From contig NZ_CP133266.1 in NCBI RefSeq assembly GCF_030915485.1, forward strand, positions 3,538,001 through 3,602,000: a DNA stretch of 64,000 nt, in the 5' to 3' direction. The stretch comes from Neobacillus sp. PS3-40. Its GTDB lineage: Bacteria > Bacillota > Bacilli > Bacillales > Cytobacillaceae. Position numbers and translations under genes: made by a program. The notes below the pieces were generated by a model that was not told where the DNA came from, made no database searches, and saw only the letters and a program-made list of their open reading frames with translations. Positions 44,859-53,399 of this stretch are shown here, one piece after another (the first letter of the stretch is position 1; every line of letters starts with the position of its first letter).

Positions 44859-46187
44859 TTGAGTAAAATTTACGTATTAGATACAAACGTCTTGTTACAA
44901 GACCCGTATTCTATTTTCACATTTGAAGACAATGAAGTTGTTATTCCGGCAGTGGTTCTTGAAGAAGTGGATTCGAAAAAAAGATATATGGATGAAGTTG
45001 GAAGGAATGCGAGACAAGTATCAAGGTTAATTGATAAATTAAGGCTAACCGGAAAATTGCATGAAAAAATTCCTCTTGAAAATGGTGGTACTTTACGAAT
45101 TGAATTAAATCACCGATCATTTCATGAACTTCAAGAAATCTTTATTGAAAAAACAAATGATAATCGAATTCTGGCTGTAGCAAAAAATTTATTTCAAGAG
45201 GAACAAATGAAGGAAAATGGCAAGAAAGTAATCCTAGTTAGCAAAGACACACTTGTTCGGGTAAAGGCTGATGCGATAGGACTTTTCGCTGAGGACTTTT
45301 TAAGCGACCGTGTTGTTGAGGCGGATCATATTTATACTGGATTCTTAGAAGTATATTTATCCGTTGATCTATTAAATCGATTTTATGAAATAGGAGAACT
45401 TTCACTATCTGAAATTGCTAATCATCCTTTTTATCCTCATCAATTTTTAATTATGAAGGATTCACTTGGAAGTTCCACCTCTGCCCTTGGTATGGTTGAT
45501 AAAATGGGCAAAAAGGTCAAAAAACTTGGCTTAAATCAGGAATATTTATGGGGAATACATTCAAGAAATGTCCAACAAACGATGGTTATTGAATTATTAC
45601 TGCGTAAGGATATACCATTAGTCACAATGATTGGAAAAGCAGGTACTGGGAAAACGCTATTAGCACTTGCTGCAGGATTAATGCAAACGGAGGATTTAAA
45701 AGAATATAAAAAACTTCTTGTTGCAAGGCCGATTGTACCTGTTGGAAAGGATCTAGGTTTTTTACCAGGGGAAAAGAAAGAAAAGCTTAGACCGTGGATG
45801 CAACCAATTTACGATAATCTTGAATTTCTCTTTAATACAAAAAAACCGGGAGAACTTGATGCGATTTTGGCGGGAATGGGGTCGATTGAGGTTGAAGCAT
45901 TGACCTATATTAGGGGTAGAAGCTTACCTGATCAATACATTATAATTGATGAAGCCCAAAATTTGACAAAGCATGAAGTGAAAACAATTTTAACACGAGT
46001 TGGAGAAGGTAGTAAAATTGTGCTAATGGGTGATCCAGAACAAATTGATCATCCATATCTAGATGCCTATAATAATGGCCTGACATATGTTCTAGAAAAG
46101 TTTAAAGATCAAACTGTTTCCGGACATGTGAAGCTATTAAAAGGAGAGAGATCGAGTCTAGCAAGATTAGCAGCAGATTTATTATAG
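44859..46187 (+). CDS. ylaK: PhoH-family protein with PIN domain (YlaK)
   Basis: 442 residues: an N-terminal PIN ribonuclease-like domain (YVLDTNVLLQDP with D8, VVLEEVD near 32-38, NDNRILAVA with D101) joined to a PhoH ATPase domain (Walker A GKAGTGKT 259-266, then IIIDEAQN). PhoH2-type fusions act as RNA helicase/RNase in other bacteria. TTG 44859 has GCGGGGGG upstream. Followed by hairpin repeat C1 instead of an ordinary terminator. Confidence 0.9.
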   Translation: MSKIYVLDTNVLLQDPYSIFTFEDNEVVIPAVVLEEVDSKKRYMDEVGRNARQVSRLIDKLRLTGKLHEKIPLENGGTLRIELNHRSFHELQEIFIEKTNDNRILAVAKNLFQEEQMKENGKKVILVSKDTLVRVKADAIGLFAEDFLSDRVVEADHIYTGFLEVYLSVDLLNRFYEIGELSLSEIANHPFYPHQFLIMKDSLGSSTSALGMVDKMGKKVKKLGLNQEYLWGIHSRNVQQTMVIELLLRKDIPLVTMIGKAGTGKTLLALAAGLMQTEDLKEYKKLLVARPIVPVGKDLGFLPGEKKEKLRPWMQPIYDNLEFLFNTKKPGELDAILAGMGSIEVEALTYIRGRSLPDQYIIIDEAQNLTKHEVKTILTRVGEGSKIVLMGDPEQIDHPYLDAYNNGLTYVLEKFKDQTVSGHVKLLKGERSSLARLAADLL

Positions 46188-46214
46188 TAATAGATTCGAT
46201 AATAAGATCAAATA

Positions 46215-46264
46215 TTTTTGGCTCATTTATGGGAAACTTACGTTTCACATGAATGAGCCAAAAA
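46215..46264. repeat. Family C hairpin repeat, copy C1
   Basis: Outer arms TTTTTGGCTCATT/AATGAGCCAAAAA pair perfectly, with inner GAAAC/GTTTC around a TTAC loop. With T and A tails it can act as a bidirectional terminator for ylaK and ylaL. A second copy is at 47410-47456. Confidence 0.7.
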
Positions 46265-46402
46265 CTGTAAGATGAACGATATAAAATTTAAAAGTGCCTA
46301 AAACACTGGAACAAGTAGCCAAGAGAGGCTAATAACGGAATAGATAATTTTCAAAGTTTAATAAATAAAATTCGAAAATAGGTGCCGAGTGGCTCTTGTC
46401 TA

Positions 46403-46900
46403 CTATTTAACAATTAATTCCTTAATATTTTTGATCGGATTGCCTTGGTTTGAGCCATCCCCGAAATAAATATGAATGGGTCCATCGGAACTAAGTGGCT
46501 TACCATTTTTAGAAAAACCAAAAATTAAATCGAAAGCTTTCTCTAGTGGTACTTCAATATCACCATCAGAGCTTTTTATTAAAAGAATTTTAGCTTCACT
46601 GTTTGGCTCTGCATTGGTAAGAAAAGGTTTAAAAGGGATTCCGAAGGTGCCGGTCAGGACTTTTTCCTTTTCGAATTTTTTCTCACTCTTTAAGGTCGGT
46701 GGAGAAATAGCACCTTCCATAATTTCTCTATCCCAATTCTTTGAAATAGCCTTTGTATAACTCTCTAATTCATCAAATGTTTCTTCCTTAGCTTGGAAAC
46801 AAGTGGTCAAATCGATTCGACGGTCGTCAAAAATCCATACTACTGGATCAAGCGTGATTGAATAATTTACGTTTCCTGTAATCAAAATGATATTTTCCAT
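46403..46900 (-). CDS. ylaL: YlaL-like protein
   Basis: 165-residue soluble protein (ILITGNVNYSITLDPVVWIFDDRRIDL at the start, VLTGTFGIPFKPFLTNAEP in the middle, GPIHIYFGDGSNQGNPI near the end). It occupies the ylaL position between ylaK and ylaN, so the name is given on synteny. ATG 46900 is preferred because GGGGGA lies six bases before it; ATG 46906 abuts that site. Function unknown. Confidence 0.7.
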   Translation of the reverse strand: MENIILITGNVNYSITLDPVVWIFDDRRIDLTTCFQAKEETFDELESYTKAISKNWDREIMEGAISPPTLKSEKKFEKEKVLTGTFGIPFKPFLTNAEPNSEAKILLIKSSDGDIEVPLEKAFDLIFGFSKNGKPLSSDGPIHIYFGDGSNQGNPIKNIKELIVK

Positions 46901-47054
46901 CTTCATTCCCCCAATTCCATTTACAATTAAAGTATAGCTTGTTTTTAAAAGCTTGTCATTTAGTCTATGTTCCTCTTAATGCTCTTGCATTTTTTGGTGC
47001 TAAACGTTAAAATTTAAAGATAAGTTAGGTAATCGCTCTGAAACGGGGGGATCA

Positions 47055-47339
47055 ATGTTGGCGTCTGAAATGATCGTGAACCATCAAGAAGAAGCATATT
47101 CTTTATTGCAAGCTGATGCTGAAAAAATCTTAAGACTTATAAAAGTGCAAATGGATAATCTCACGATGCCTCAATGTCCTCTTTATGAAGAGGTATTGGA
47201 TACACAGATGTTTGGATTATCAAGAGAAATTGATTTCGCAGTTCGTCTTGGTTTAGTAGATGGTGAAACTGGGAAAGCTATTTTAGAAACATTAGAAAGA
47301 GAACTTTCTGCACTTCATGAAGCATCAATAAGAAAATAA
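47055..47339 (+). CDS. ylaN: YlaN family protein
   Basis: 94-residue all-alpha protein matching YlaN ([45 protein letters not shown]). In B. subtilis it is essential under iron limitation and reported to counteract Fur. GGGGGG lies before ATG 47055. Located upstream of ftsW as in B. subtilis. Terminator at 47343-47380. Confidence 0.9.
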   Translation: MLASEMIVNHQEEAYSLLQADAEKILRLIKVQMDNLTMPQCPLYEEVLDTQMFGLSREIDFAVRLGLVDGETGKAILETLERELSALHEASIRK

Positions 47340-47342
47340 TTC

Positions 47343-47380
47343 ACAAAAACTCAAACATTGATCGGTTTGGGTTTTTTATT
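47343..47380 (+). terminator. Terminator of ylaN
   Basis: Stem AAAACTCAAAC/GGTTTGGGTTTT followed by TTATTT. Confidence 0.75.
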
Positions 47381-47409
47381 TAGTTGTAAATGTAATCTGA
47401 CTCTGTTGA

Positions 47410-47456
47410 TTTTTGGCTCATTCATATAAAATTTTTGTTTTACACGAATGAGCCAG
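47410..47456. repeat. Family C hairpin repeat, copy C2
   Basis: Arms GGCTCATTC/GAATGAGCC with an AT-rich inner stem. It is preceded directly by ACTCTGTTGATT, the same end motif found at family A repeats. Confidence 0.65.
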
Positions 47457-47587
47457 GAATTATTTTATCAACAAAAAAATTTTTAGTAGAATGTTTAAAT
47501 AAAAGTACCTTTTCCTCAAGTATTACTAGCAATTTTCTATTATAATAGAATCAATAAAATATAAGATATAATGAGGAAGAGATAAAA

Positions 47588-48790
47588 TTGATAAAGAAAA
47601 TTCTTAAATCGTACGATTATTCTTTAATTATTGCTATTATCCTTTTGTCTGCTTTCGGTTTAGTTATGGTTTATAGTGCTAGTATGGCTTCCGCGGTTCA
47701 GAGGTATGGGGTCACGAGTGATTATTTCTACCAAAGACAAAAGATCTTTATGACCTTAGCTGCTGTTGTCTTTTTAGTCTCCGCCTTATTTCCATACAAA
47801 GCTATGAAAAGCAACAAGGTATTAGCTCCAATCGTATTTTTTTCTCTGATAGGGTTGGGTACACTTTTTATTTTTGGACATGTTGCTGGAAACGCACAAA
47901 GCTGGTTTAAAATTGGTCCTTTAAGCCTCCAGCCATCGGAATTTGTTAAGCTGTGTGTCATTATTTATTTATCCGCCGTTTATGCAAAAAAACAAAATTA
48001 TATCAATGAATTTAATAGAGGTGTTGTTCCACCACTTGTTTATCTTGGATTGGTAACGATGTTAATTGCTTTTCAACCCGACTTTGGCACAGCTTTTATT
48101 GTTGTGGCAATTGCTGGGACCATAATTTTGTCATCTGGAATGAACTTTAGGAATTTCGCGAAAATTATTATGATTGTACTTATCGTTATTACCCCATTTC
48201 TATTTGCTTTAAAAGGCGAAGTGTTTTCGCAAAAACGATCTGATCGATTTTCTGTATTAAAAGATCCCTTTGCTGTTGAACAAACATCTGGATTTCATTT
48301 AGCCAATTCTTATATAGCAATAGGCTCTGGTGGGGTAAATGGACTAGGGTTGGGGCGTGGGATTCAAAAGCTTGGCTATTTGCCAGAATCACATACCGAT
48401 TTTATTATGGCTGTTATTGCAGAAGAATTAGGAGTATGGGGAGTAGGATTTGTTATCCTAACACTAGGATATATCGTCTTAAGAGGAATTTATATTGCAT
48501 TGAAATGCAAAGACCCTTTTGGGAGTATGTTAGCAATTGGCATCTCAAGCATGATTGGTATTCAGTCTTTTATTAACCTTGCTGGGGTTTCCGGAGTAAT
48601 CCCGCTTACGGGTGTTCCATTGCCATTTGTTAGCTACGGAGGCTCATCTTTAATTCAGTTGGCAATAGCAACAGGTATACTAGTGAATGTTTCGATGTTT
48701 GTAAACTATGAAAAAAAATACAAAAAGAAGCAACCTCAAAAGGAAATGAAAGTAAATCAAAAAGGAAATGTATTTAATTTCCGATCATAG
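47588..48790 (+). CDS. ftsW: Cell division peptidoglycan polymerase FtsW
   Basis: 400-residue SEDS-family membrane protein with about ten hydrophobic segments. Conserved blocks: LQPSEFVKL, FQPDFGTAFI, ESHTDFIMAVIAEELG and the signature region PLPFVSYGGSSLIQLA near the C terminus. Polymerises glycan strands at the septum with a class B PBP. TTG 47588 follows GAGGAAGAG. In B. subtilis pycA follows; here it does not. Confidence 0.93.
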   Translation: MIKKILKSYDYSLIIAIILLSAFGLVMVYSASMASAVQRYGVTSDYFYQRQKIFMTLAAVVFLVSALFPYKAMKSNKVLAPIVFFSLIGLGTLFIFGHVAGNAQSWFKIGPLSLQPSEFVKLCVIIYLSAVYAKKQNYINEFNRGVVPPLVYLGLVTMLIAFQPDFGTAFIVVAIAGTIILSSGMNFRNFAKIIMIVLIVITPFLFALKGEVFSQKRSDRFSVLKDPFAVEQTSGFHLANSYIAIGSGGVNGLGLGRGIQKLGYLPESHTDFIMAVIAEELGVWGVGFVILTLGYIVLRGIYIALKCKDPFGSMLAIGISSMIGIQSFINLAGVSGVIPLTGVPLPFVSYGGSSLIQLAIATGILVNVSMFVNYEKKYKKKQPQKEMKVNQKGNVFNFRS

Positions 48791-48807
48791 CTGAATAAAT
48801 GTTCTAA

Positions 48808-48842
48808 AAAGTTGCCGGTCAAACCTGGCAACTTTTTTTAAA
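48808..48842 (+). terminator. Terminator of ftsW
   Basis: Stem AAAAGTTGCC/GGCAACTTTT followed by TTTAAAG. Confidence 0.85.
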
Positions 48843-49004
48843 GAATAAAACTGTGAAACAGTTGAAAAACTATATTGTAGAAAAAATAACTAAAGATTTA
48901 CTCTGTTTTTTTCCAATCTATTTTCCAATCCTATTTTTAAATTATTTGTATTGATAGGCTGTGGATTGTCAATAGTTGTTGATAGAGGATTAGGAGGAAA
49001 ATAG

Positions 49005-49901
49005 ATGGCTAATTCAAAACTCTTTAGTGAAAGCGCAATTGAAACCGGTGTTCCAATGCTTCATACCAATTCTGAAAAAACTTCTACATTTAAAGACTTT
49101 ACAGCACTTATAAAGATTGGAATCGTTAATTCCAATCTTATTACCACCTTCACAGGTCTATGGCTAGCACTTCATTTCAAAGGCCAAAGTTTCTCAGAAA
49201 ATTTAACTATTGCATTTTTCACAATGCTAGGAACTGCTTTTATTATCGCTGGTTCCTGCGTGATTAATAATTATGTTGATCGAGATATTGATCATTTGAT
49301 GGAAAGGACGAAAAGTAGACCAACTGTTACAGGGAAAATACAGCCTGCTAAGGTTTTAGCTTTGGGGATTCTTTTTATAAGTATAGGAACTCTTTTGTTG
49401 TTTTTTACCACTATAACGGCAACCTTAATTGGATTGCTAGGAGTTTTTATCTACGTTTTCCTCTATACATTGTGGTCAAAGCGCCAATTAGTTTCCAATA
49501 CGATTATTGGAAGCATTTCTGGAGCGGTCCCTCCATTAATTGGTTGGGCTGCAGTTGATGGAAACCTCGATAAAATGGCGTGGTCCTTATTTCTTATTAT
49601 GTTTATTTGGCAGCCCCCACATTTTTATGCATTGGCAATGAGAAGGGTAAAAGAGTATAAAGATGCCGGTATACCGATGCTGCCGGTTGTAAAGGGATTT
49701 AAAACAACAAAAAACAATATGATCGTATGGGTAATCGCACTAGTACCACTTCCATTCCTATTAACATCTTTAGGACTCCCATTTTTAATTCTAGCGACTT
49801 CTTTGAATATGGGGTGGCTAGTATTAGGGATATATGGTTACAAGATAAAGGATGATCTTAAATGGCAAAACTTATGTTTGTCTATTCTCTGCACTATTTA
49901 A
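49005..49901 (+). CDS. ctaB: Protoheme IX farnesyltransferase (heme O synthase) CtaB, frameshifted near the 3' end
   Basis: UbiA-family prenyltransferase with about eight to nine membrane helices. The prenyl-diphosphate/Mg site is NNYVDRDID near residues 88-96, and the second loop is YKDAGIPMLP. The normal frame holds to W287 of DDLKW; then the frame reads QNLCLSILCTI and stops. One base added at 49864-49866 (TGG GCA) restores AKLMFVYSLHYLTLMFVAMV and a stop at 49940-49942, the expected CtaB end. So the last helix is lost by a 1-bp deletion, unless this is a sequencing error. ctaA and the oxidase genes are absent nearby. Confidence 0.88.
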   Translation: MANSKLFSESAIETGVPMLHTNSEKTSTFKDFTALIKIGIVNSNLITTFTGLWLALHFKGQSFSENLTIAFFTMLGTAFIIAGSCVINNYVDRDIDHLMERTKSRPTVTGKIQPAKVLALGILFISIGTLLLFFTTITATLIGLLGVFIYVFLYTLWSKRQLVSNTIIGSISGAVPPLIGWAAVDGNLDKMAWSLFLIMFIWQPPHFYALAMRRVKEYKDAGIPMLPVVKGFKTTKNNMIVWVIALVPLPFLLTSLGLPFLILATSLNMGWLVLGIYGYKIKDDLKWQNLCLSILCTI

Positions 49902-49942
49902 CACTTATGTTTGTGGCGATGGTTATAGTTACATTACTGTAA

Positions 49943-50238
49943 AGTTACATGGAATTCATTTTTAGAAGGTTTCCTTGTCTGCTTTCATTGTTGCTCCCTT
50001 TAATGAAATCATCTTTGAAAGAGGAATTTGATTTACCAATGAGATGGCTTGTGAAGTGGCGTTTGGGGCCATTCTTGTTGTATCCATTATTAGGCTAAGG
50101 GTTATTAATTGAAAATGTACATTAGTTTAATTACAATTAAGGCTACGTTAAAATAACACTGTTGATTTTTGATGGGTAAAACCTTTATGAAGGAACAGAA
50201 AATTGTTTTAACTATATAGTTAAACAGGAGGTGTATTC
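49943..50238 (+). other. Intergenic region with a possible CPBP-protease-like gene remnant
   Basis: Between about 49950 and 50095 broken frames read FLEGFLV and then AFIVAPFNEIIFERG, resembling the EExxxR region of CPBP (Abi) intramembrane proteases, with stops in all frames. Weak evidence for a decayed gene. The remainder holds a CTGTTGATT motif (50159) and the leader of the next gene. Confidence 0.3.
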
Positions 50239-50706
50239 ATGGATTTTACCTTACCAATATTACCTACCATTAGTACTTCATTTATTTTGCTAAGTGCAGT
50301 TACAATTGCTATCGGGTGGTGGCAAATAAGCAAAAGAAAAATCGAAGCCCACAAAAAGACGATGATTACCGCCGCTATCTTTGCTCTAATCTTTTTTATT
50401 ATTTATGCCTCAAGAACGGTATTTATTGGTAATACATCATTTGGCGGACCCAATAATAGTAAGATGTATTATACAATATTTTTAGTATTTCATATCATTC
50501 TTGCAACAACTGGCGCTATTTTTGGAATTGTAACCTTGCTTACCGGATTAAAAGGTAAATTTCAAATCCATCGAAAGCTCGGGCCGATTACGAGTGTAAT
50601 CTGGTTTTTTACAGCGATTACGGGTGTTGTTGTCTATTTATTGCTTTATGTTTTTTATCGTGGTGGAGAAACGACATCAGTAATAAAAGCTATTTTAGGA
50701 TTTTAA
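50239..50706 (+). CDS. ctaM: DUF420 membrane protein (YozB/CtaM type)
   Basis: 155-residue protein with four to five hydrophobic segments and conserved histidines (EAHKKTM, FHIILATTGA, IHRKLGPIT). DUF420 family; the S. aureus member CtaM is needed for cytochrome aa3 oxidase activity. GGAGGTGT lies before ATG 50239. It normally neighbours the cta oxidase genes, which are missing here. A terminator follows at 50716-50750. Confidence 0.8.
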   Translation: MDFTLPILPTISTSFILLSAVTIAIGWWQISKRKIEAHKKTMITAAIFALIFFIIYASRTVFIGNTSFGGPNNSKMYYTIFLVFHIILATTGAIFGIVTLLTGLKGKFQIHRKLGPITSVIWFFTAITGVVVYLLLYVFYRGGETTSVIKAILGF

Positions 50707-50715
50707 AAAGACCAA

Positions 50716-50750
50716 AAAAAAAGACGCAGGGCTTCATGCGTCTTTTTCTA
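50716..50750. terminator. Terminator between ctaM-like gene and yugN-like gene
   Basis: Stem AAAAAGACGCA/TGCGTCTTTTT around GGGCTTCA. Confidence 0.85.
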
Positions 50751-50751
50751 A

Positions 50752-51111
50752 TTATAGAGCAAATTTTTCAATTTCAGCTTTTACTTCTTCAAGAATTCTC
50801 TTGCAGTTTTTTAGAAGTGCTGGTGGATAGAATTCATCATCCCCATATTCTACACCGTGTGGATAATAGTGTTTACCTAAGAACGGTGTCATCAATTGGA
50901 TTGTTGCTTTAAAAGTATCAACGTCCCCTTCAATTGAATATCCCTGTACACGAAGGTAGTAGACTCCTTCTTTTAATTCGAATTTACGATCGTATGTAAC
51001 TCGTTCATAGTCCCATTGCCCTTCACGAACTAAATCATGATCGAGCATAACCTCATCGAGGCGGTTTAAATCTACTTTAAAATTTTCAAAACCAGTATTT
51101 TCAAACTTCAT
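50752..51111 (-). CDS. YugN family protein
   Basis: 119-residue soluble protein like YugN (MKFENTGFENFKVDLNRLDEVM, LGKHYYPHGVEYGDDEFYPP). Function unknown. ATG 51111 has GGGAGG eight bases upstream; the ATG at 51126 precedes that site and is not used. Convergent with the ctaM-like gene. Confidence 0.8.
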   Translation of the reverse strand: MKFENTGFENFKVDLNRLDEVMLDHDLVREGQWDYERVTYDRKFELKEGVYYLRVQGYSIEGDVDTFKATIQLMTPFLGKHYYPHGVEYGDDEFYPPALLKNCKRILEEVKAEIEKFAL

Positions 51112-51307
51112 ACTATTCCCTCCCAAAACATGCCACTAATTTAATAGTGAAAACGCCAACAAATAATGTTTAATTCCAATTTAATAATAGTTGAAAATGT
51201 AACAACTTGCAATATGCCTTTAAGATATATCGGTTCGAATAATTTTATATCTTGGGGACATTCTAACATAATGTAAAATCATTTTTATGAGTTGAAGGGA
51301 GAAAAAA

Positions 51308-51742
51308 ATGGAAAAAATTCGTGATATTATGACAGATCAGGTTGAATGTTGTTCCTTATTGGATAATGTGTATGAGGTGGCTCTAAAAATGAAAGAATTA
51401 AATGTTGGAGTCATTCCCATCGTTGACCAAGAAAAACTTGTTGGTATGATAACTGATCGTGATATCGTATTAAAATGCATTGCAGAAAAACACCCTGCAT
51501 CATCCAAAGTGGAAAAAATCATGAGCAATGAACTAATAACAATCACTGCCGATGCATCAAGTAAAGACGCTGTTAAATTAATGGCTGATCATCAAATCCG
51601 TCGGTTACCTGTTGTTGAGGGTGAAAAATTAATTGGTATCGTGTCTCTCGGTGATTTTGCAGTTCGAGAATTAACAGATGATCAAGCTAAAATAGCTCTT
51701 TCAGGAATATCTGAGTCTAATTTTAATGAAATGCGACATTAA
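51308..51742 (+). CDS. ylbB: CBS-domain protein YlbB
   Basis: 144 residues comprising two CBS domains (IRDIMTDQVECC and VEKIMSNELITI open them; GVIPIVDQEKLVGMITDRDIV and QIRRLPVVEGEKLIGIVSLGD are the cores). Probably senses an adenine nucleotide. GAAGGGAG lies before ATG 51308. Matches YlbB in position. Terminator 51775-51805. Confidence 0.85.
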   Translation: MEKIRDIMTDQVECCSLLDNVYEVALKMKELNVGVIPIVDQEKLVGMITDRDIVLKCIAEKHPASSKVEKIMSNELITITADASSKDAVKLMADHQIRRLPVVEGEKLIGIVSLGDFAVRELTDDQAKIALSGISESNFNEMRH

Positions 51743-51774
51743 ATGATTTAAAGTGAATTGAATGGTATGATAAA

Positions 51775-51805
51775 AACAGGTGCCTATCATGCACCTGTTT
51801 TTCAA
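51775..51805 (+). terminator. Terminator of ylbB
   Basis: Stem AAAAACAGGTGC/GCACCTGTTTTT with loop CTATCAT. Confidence 0.85.
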
Positions 51806-51914
51806 ATTTTTCTGATATTCGTAACAATTCCTATTAAATCGAAAGTTATAGATGATATAATTCTTATATCAATACATATAATTTTAGAAAAAGTAATTGA
51901 GAGGGGGGAAGCCT

Positions 51915-52985
51915 CTGCGCACACTTATTAGAATTCTTATAATTTCTGCCATTTTCCTTACAATTGGTTTGTATGTCAGTGTAAATGATAAAAGTGAAAA
52001 GGGTGTATTATTAAAAGATCATTCAACTTCACAAATAAAGGAATTGGCTCAAAAGAAGCAAATAGACCAGCCAACAAAGCCATTAACAGAAAGGCCAAAA
52101 GAAGGGCTTTCCTTGTTAATTGGACAAGATGTAATTGAGTTAGAAAAGGGATTTGGAAAACCTGAGCGAATTGACCCAACTATATACGGTTATGAATGGT
52201 ATATCTATAACGTTGACTATAATCGTTATCTTCAAGTTGGAGTAGAGAAAAATAAAGTTGTGACCGTTTATGTGATTGGGGCAGATTTGGATGTTTCTCC
52301 ATTTGAAATGGGACAACCAATCGAAGAAATCTTCAATACACAATACATTGATACGAATGTTGATATAAATTTAAATGGAAACTCTTATCGATTTGAGTTA
52401 AGCGATACAGATTTAAATATACGTCCCCTTGTTAAATTGGGAAATGTTTATGCGCAGCTCTACATCGATAAATTCACAGGAAATTTATCCAGCGTCCGTT
52501 TTTTAGATGCCGAGACTATTATTAAGCAGCGTCCATATGAACTTACCTATCGGGGTGAATTATTGGATGAGGCAAAACCAAGTGAAATTTTATGGAAAAG
52601 GGTTGAAGATGGGACAAAAAAGGAAATCTTTGACTTAACAAATGTCCTCCGGCTAAGGCATAAACTTAAGCCGCTAAAGTGGGATGAAAAAACAGCCGAA
52701 GTAGCTTATCAGCATAGTAAAGATATGTATCAAAATAACGACTTCTCTCATACATCTAAAAAATATGGAAGTCTTGCAGATCGCTTAAAATCTGCTAAAG
52801 TAGTGTATCAATCTGCAGGTGAAAATATTGCGGCCAACTACACTGATGGACCTGCTGTTGTTGAAGGGTGGCTAAATAGTAAGGGTCACCGTGATTCATT
52901 ACTTAATAAAGACTTTTCTCATTTAGGCGTAGGGGTTTATGAAAAATACTATACCCAAAATTTTGTTCGAAAATGGGAGCAGTGA
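51915..52985 (+). CDS. ylbC: CAP-domain secreted protein YlbC, possible CTG start
   Basis: About 356 residues: an N-terminal signal anchor (RTLIRILIISAIFLTIGLYV), a CAP-associated region in the middle, and a C-terminal CAP/SCP domain (DLTNVLRLRHKLKPLKWDEK, NDFSHTSKKYGSLADRL, SAGENIAANY, VVEGWLNSKGHRDSLLNKDF, YTQNFV). The only ribosome site, GAGGGGGG at 51901-51908, lies inside the frame that opens with TTG 51897, and points to CTG 51915 as the start. No ATG, GTG or TTG follows before the signal anchor. Role in the envelope unknown. Confidence 0.8.
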   Translation: MRTLIRILIISAIFLTIGLYVSVNDKSEKGVLLKDHSTSQIKELAQKKQIDQPTKPLTERPKEGLSLLIGQDVIELEKGFGKPERIDPTIYGYEWYIYNVDYNRYLQVGVEKNKVVTVYVIGADLDVSPFEMGQPIEEIFNTQYIDTNVDINLNGNSYRFELSDTDLNIRPLVKLGNVYAQLYIDKFTGNLSSVRFLDAETIIKQRPYELTYRGELLDEAKPSEILWKRVEDGTKKEIFDLTNVLRLRHKLKPLKWDEKTAEVAYQHSKDMYQNNDFSHTSKKYGSLADRLKSAKVVYQSAGENIAANYTDGPAVVEGWLNSKGHRDSLLNKDFSHLGVGVYEKYYTQNFVRKWEQ

Positions 52986-52996
52986 TTAAACGAAGA

Positions 52997-53036
52997 GAAA
53001 GGTGATCATATTTACGGTCACCTTTCTCTTTGATTT
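52997..53036. terminator. Terminator between ylbC and the minus-strand gene
   Basis: Stem AAAGGTGA/TCACCTTT with T-rich right flank. Confidence 0.7.
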
Positions 53037-53395
53037 GTACGATCTACTTTTTCAAAATTAGCGCAGTAAAATTGTTGGTCTTGCCAACGTCCATAAACAC
53101 GGATTTCTTCACCGAGTTGAAAGGGCACAATTTTCATGTCATGTGTGATAGGTGAAACCTTTTTGACCGTTATTAATTTAGTTTCTGTTTGAAGTTTGAG
53201 CTCTTGAACATAGATATACCGGTTATAATAAAATCTTTGTTTTTCATCAAACATGCTTGTTATTTTTCCCTGAACGATCGCTTCTTGTGGAACTTGTCCA
53301 GTTGCAAGCCATTTGATGTCATGTTCCTTCATCTCTTTTTTAGTAAGCCAGAAAAAGTAAATGCATATTATTGGAATAACAATGGCTGTAACCAT
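53018..53395 (-). CDS. Hypothetical membrane-anchored protein, 125 aa
   Basis: Unrecognised protein: one N-terminal hydrophobic segment (TAIVIPIICIYFFWLT), then a soluble beta-rich part with ATGQVPQEAIVQGKITS and a final GEEIRVYGRWQDQQFYCANFEKV, which looks OB-fold-like. ATG 53395 has GGAGG about ten bases before it; ATG 53413 would overlap the end of the thioesterase gene. The two minus-strand genes are probably cotranscribed. Confidence 0.6.
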   Translation of the reverse strand: MVTAIVIPIICIYFFWLTKKEMKEHDIKWLATGQVPQEAIVQGKITSMFDEKQRFYYNRYIYVQELKLQTETKLITVKKVSPITHDMKIVPFQLGEEIRVYGRWQDQQFYCANFEKVDRTNQRER

Positions 53396-53399
53396 TTGG

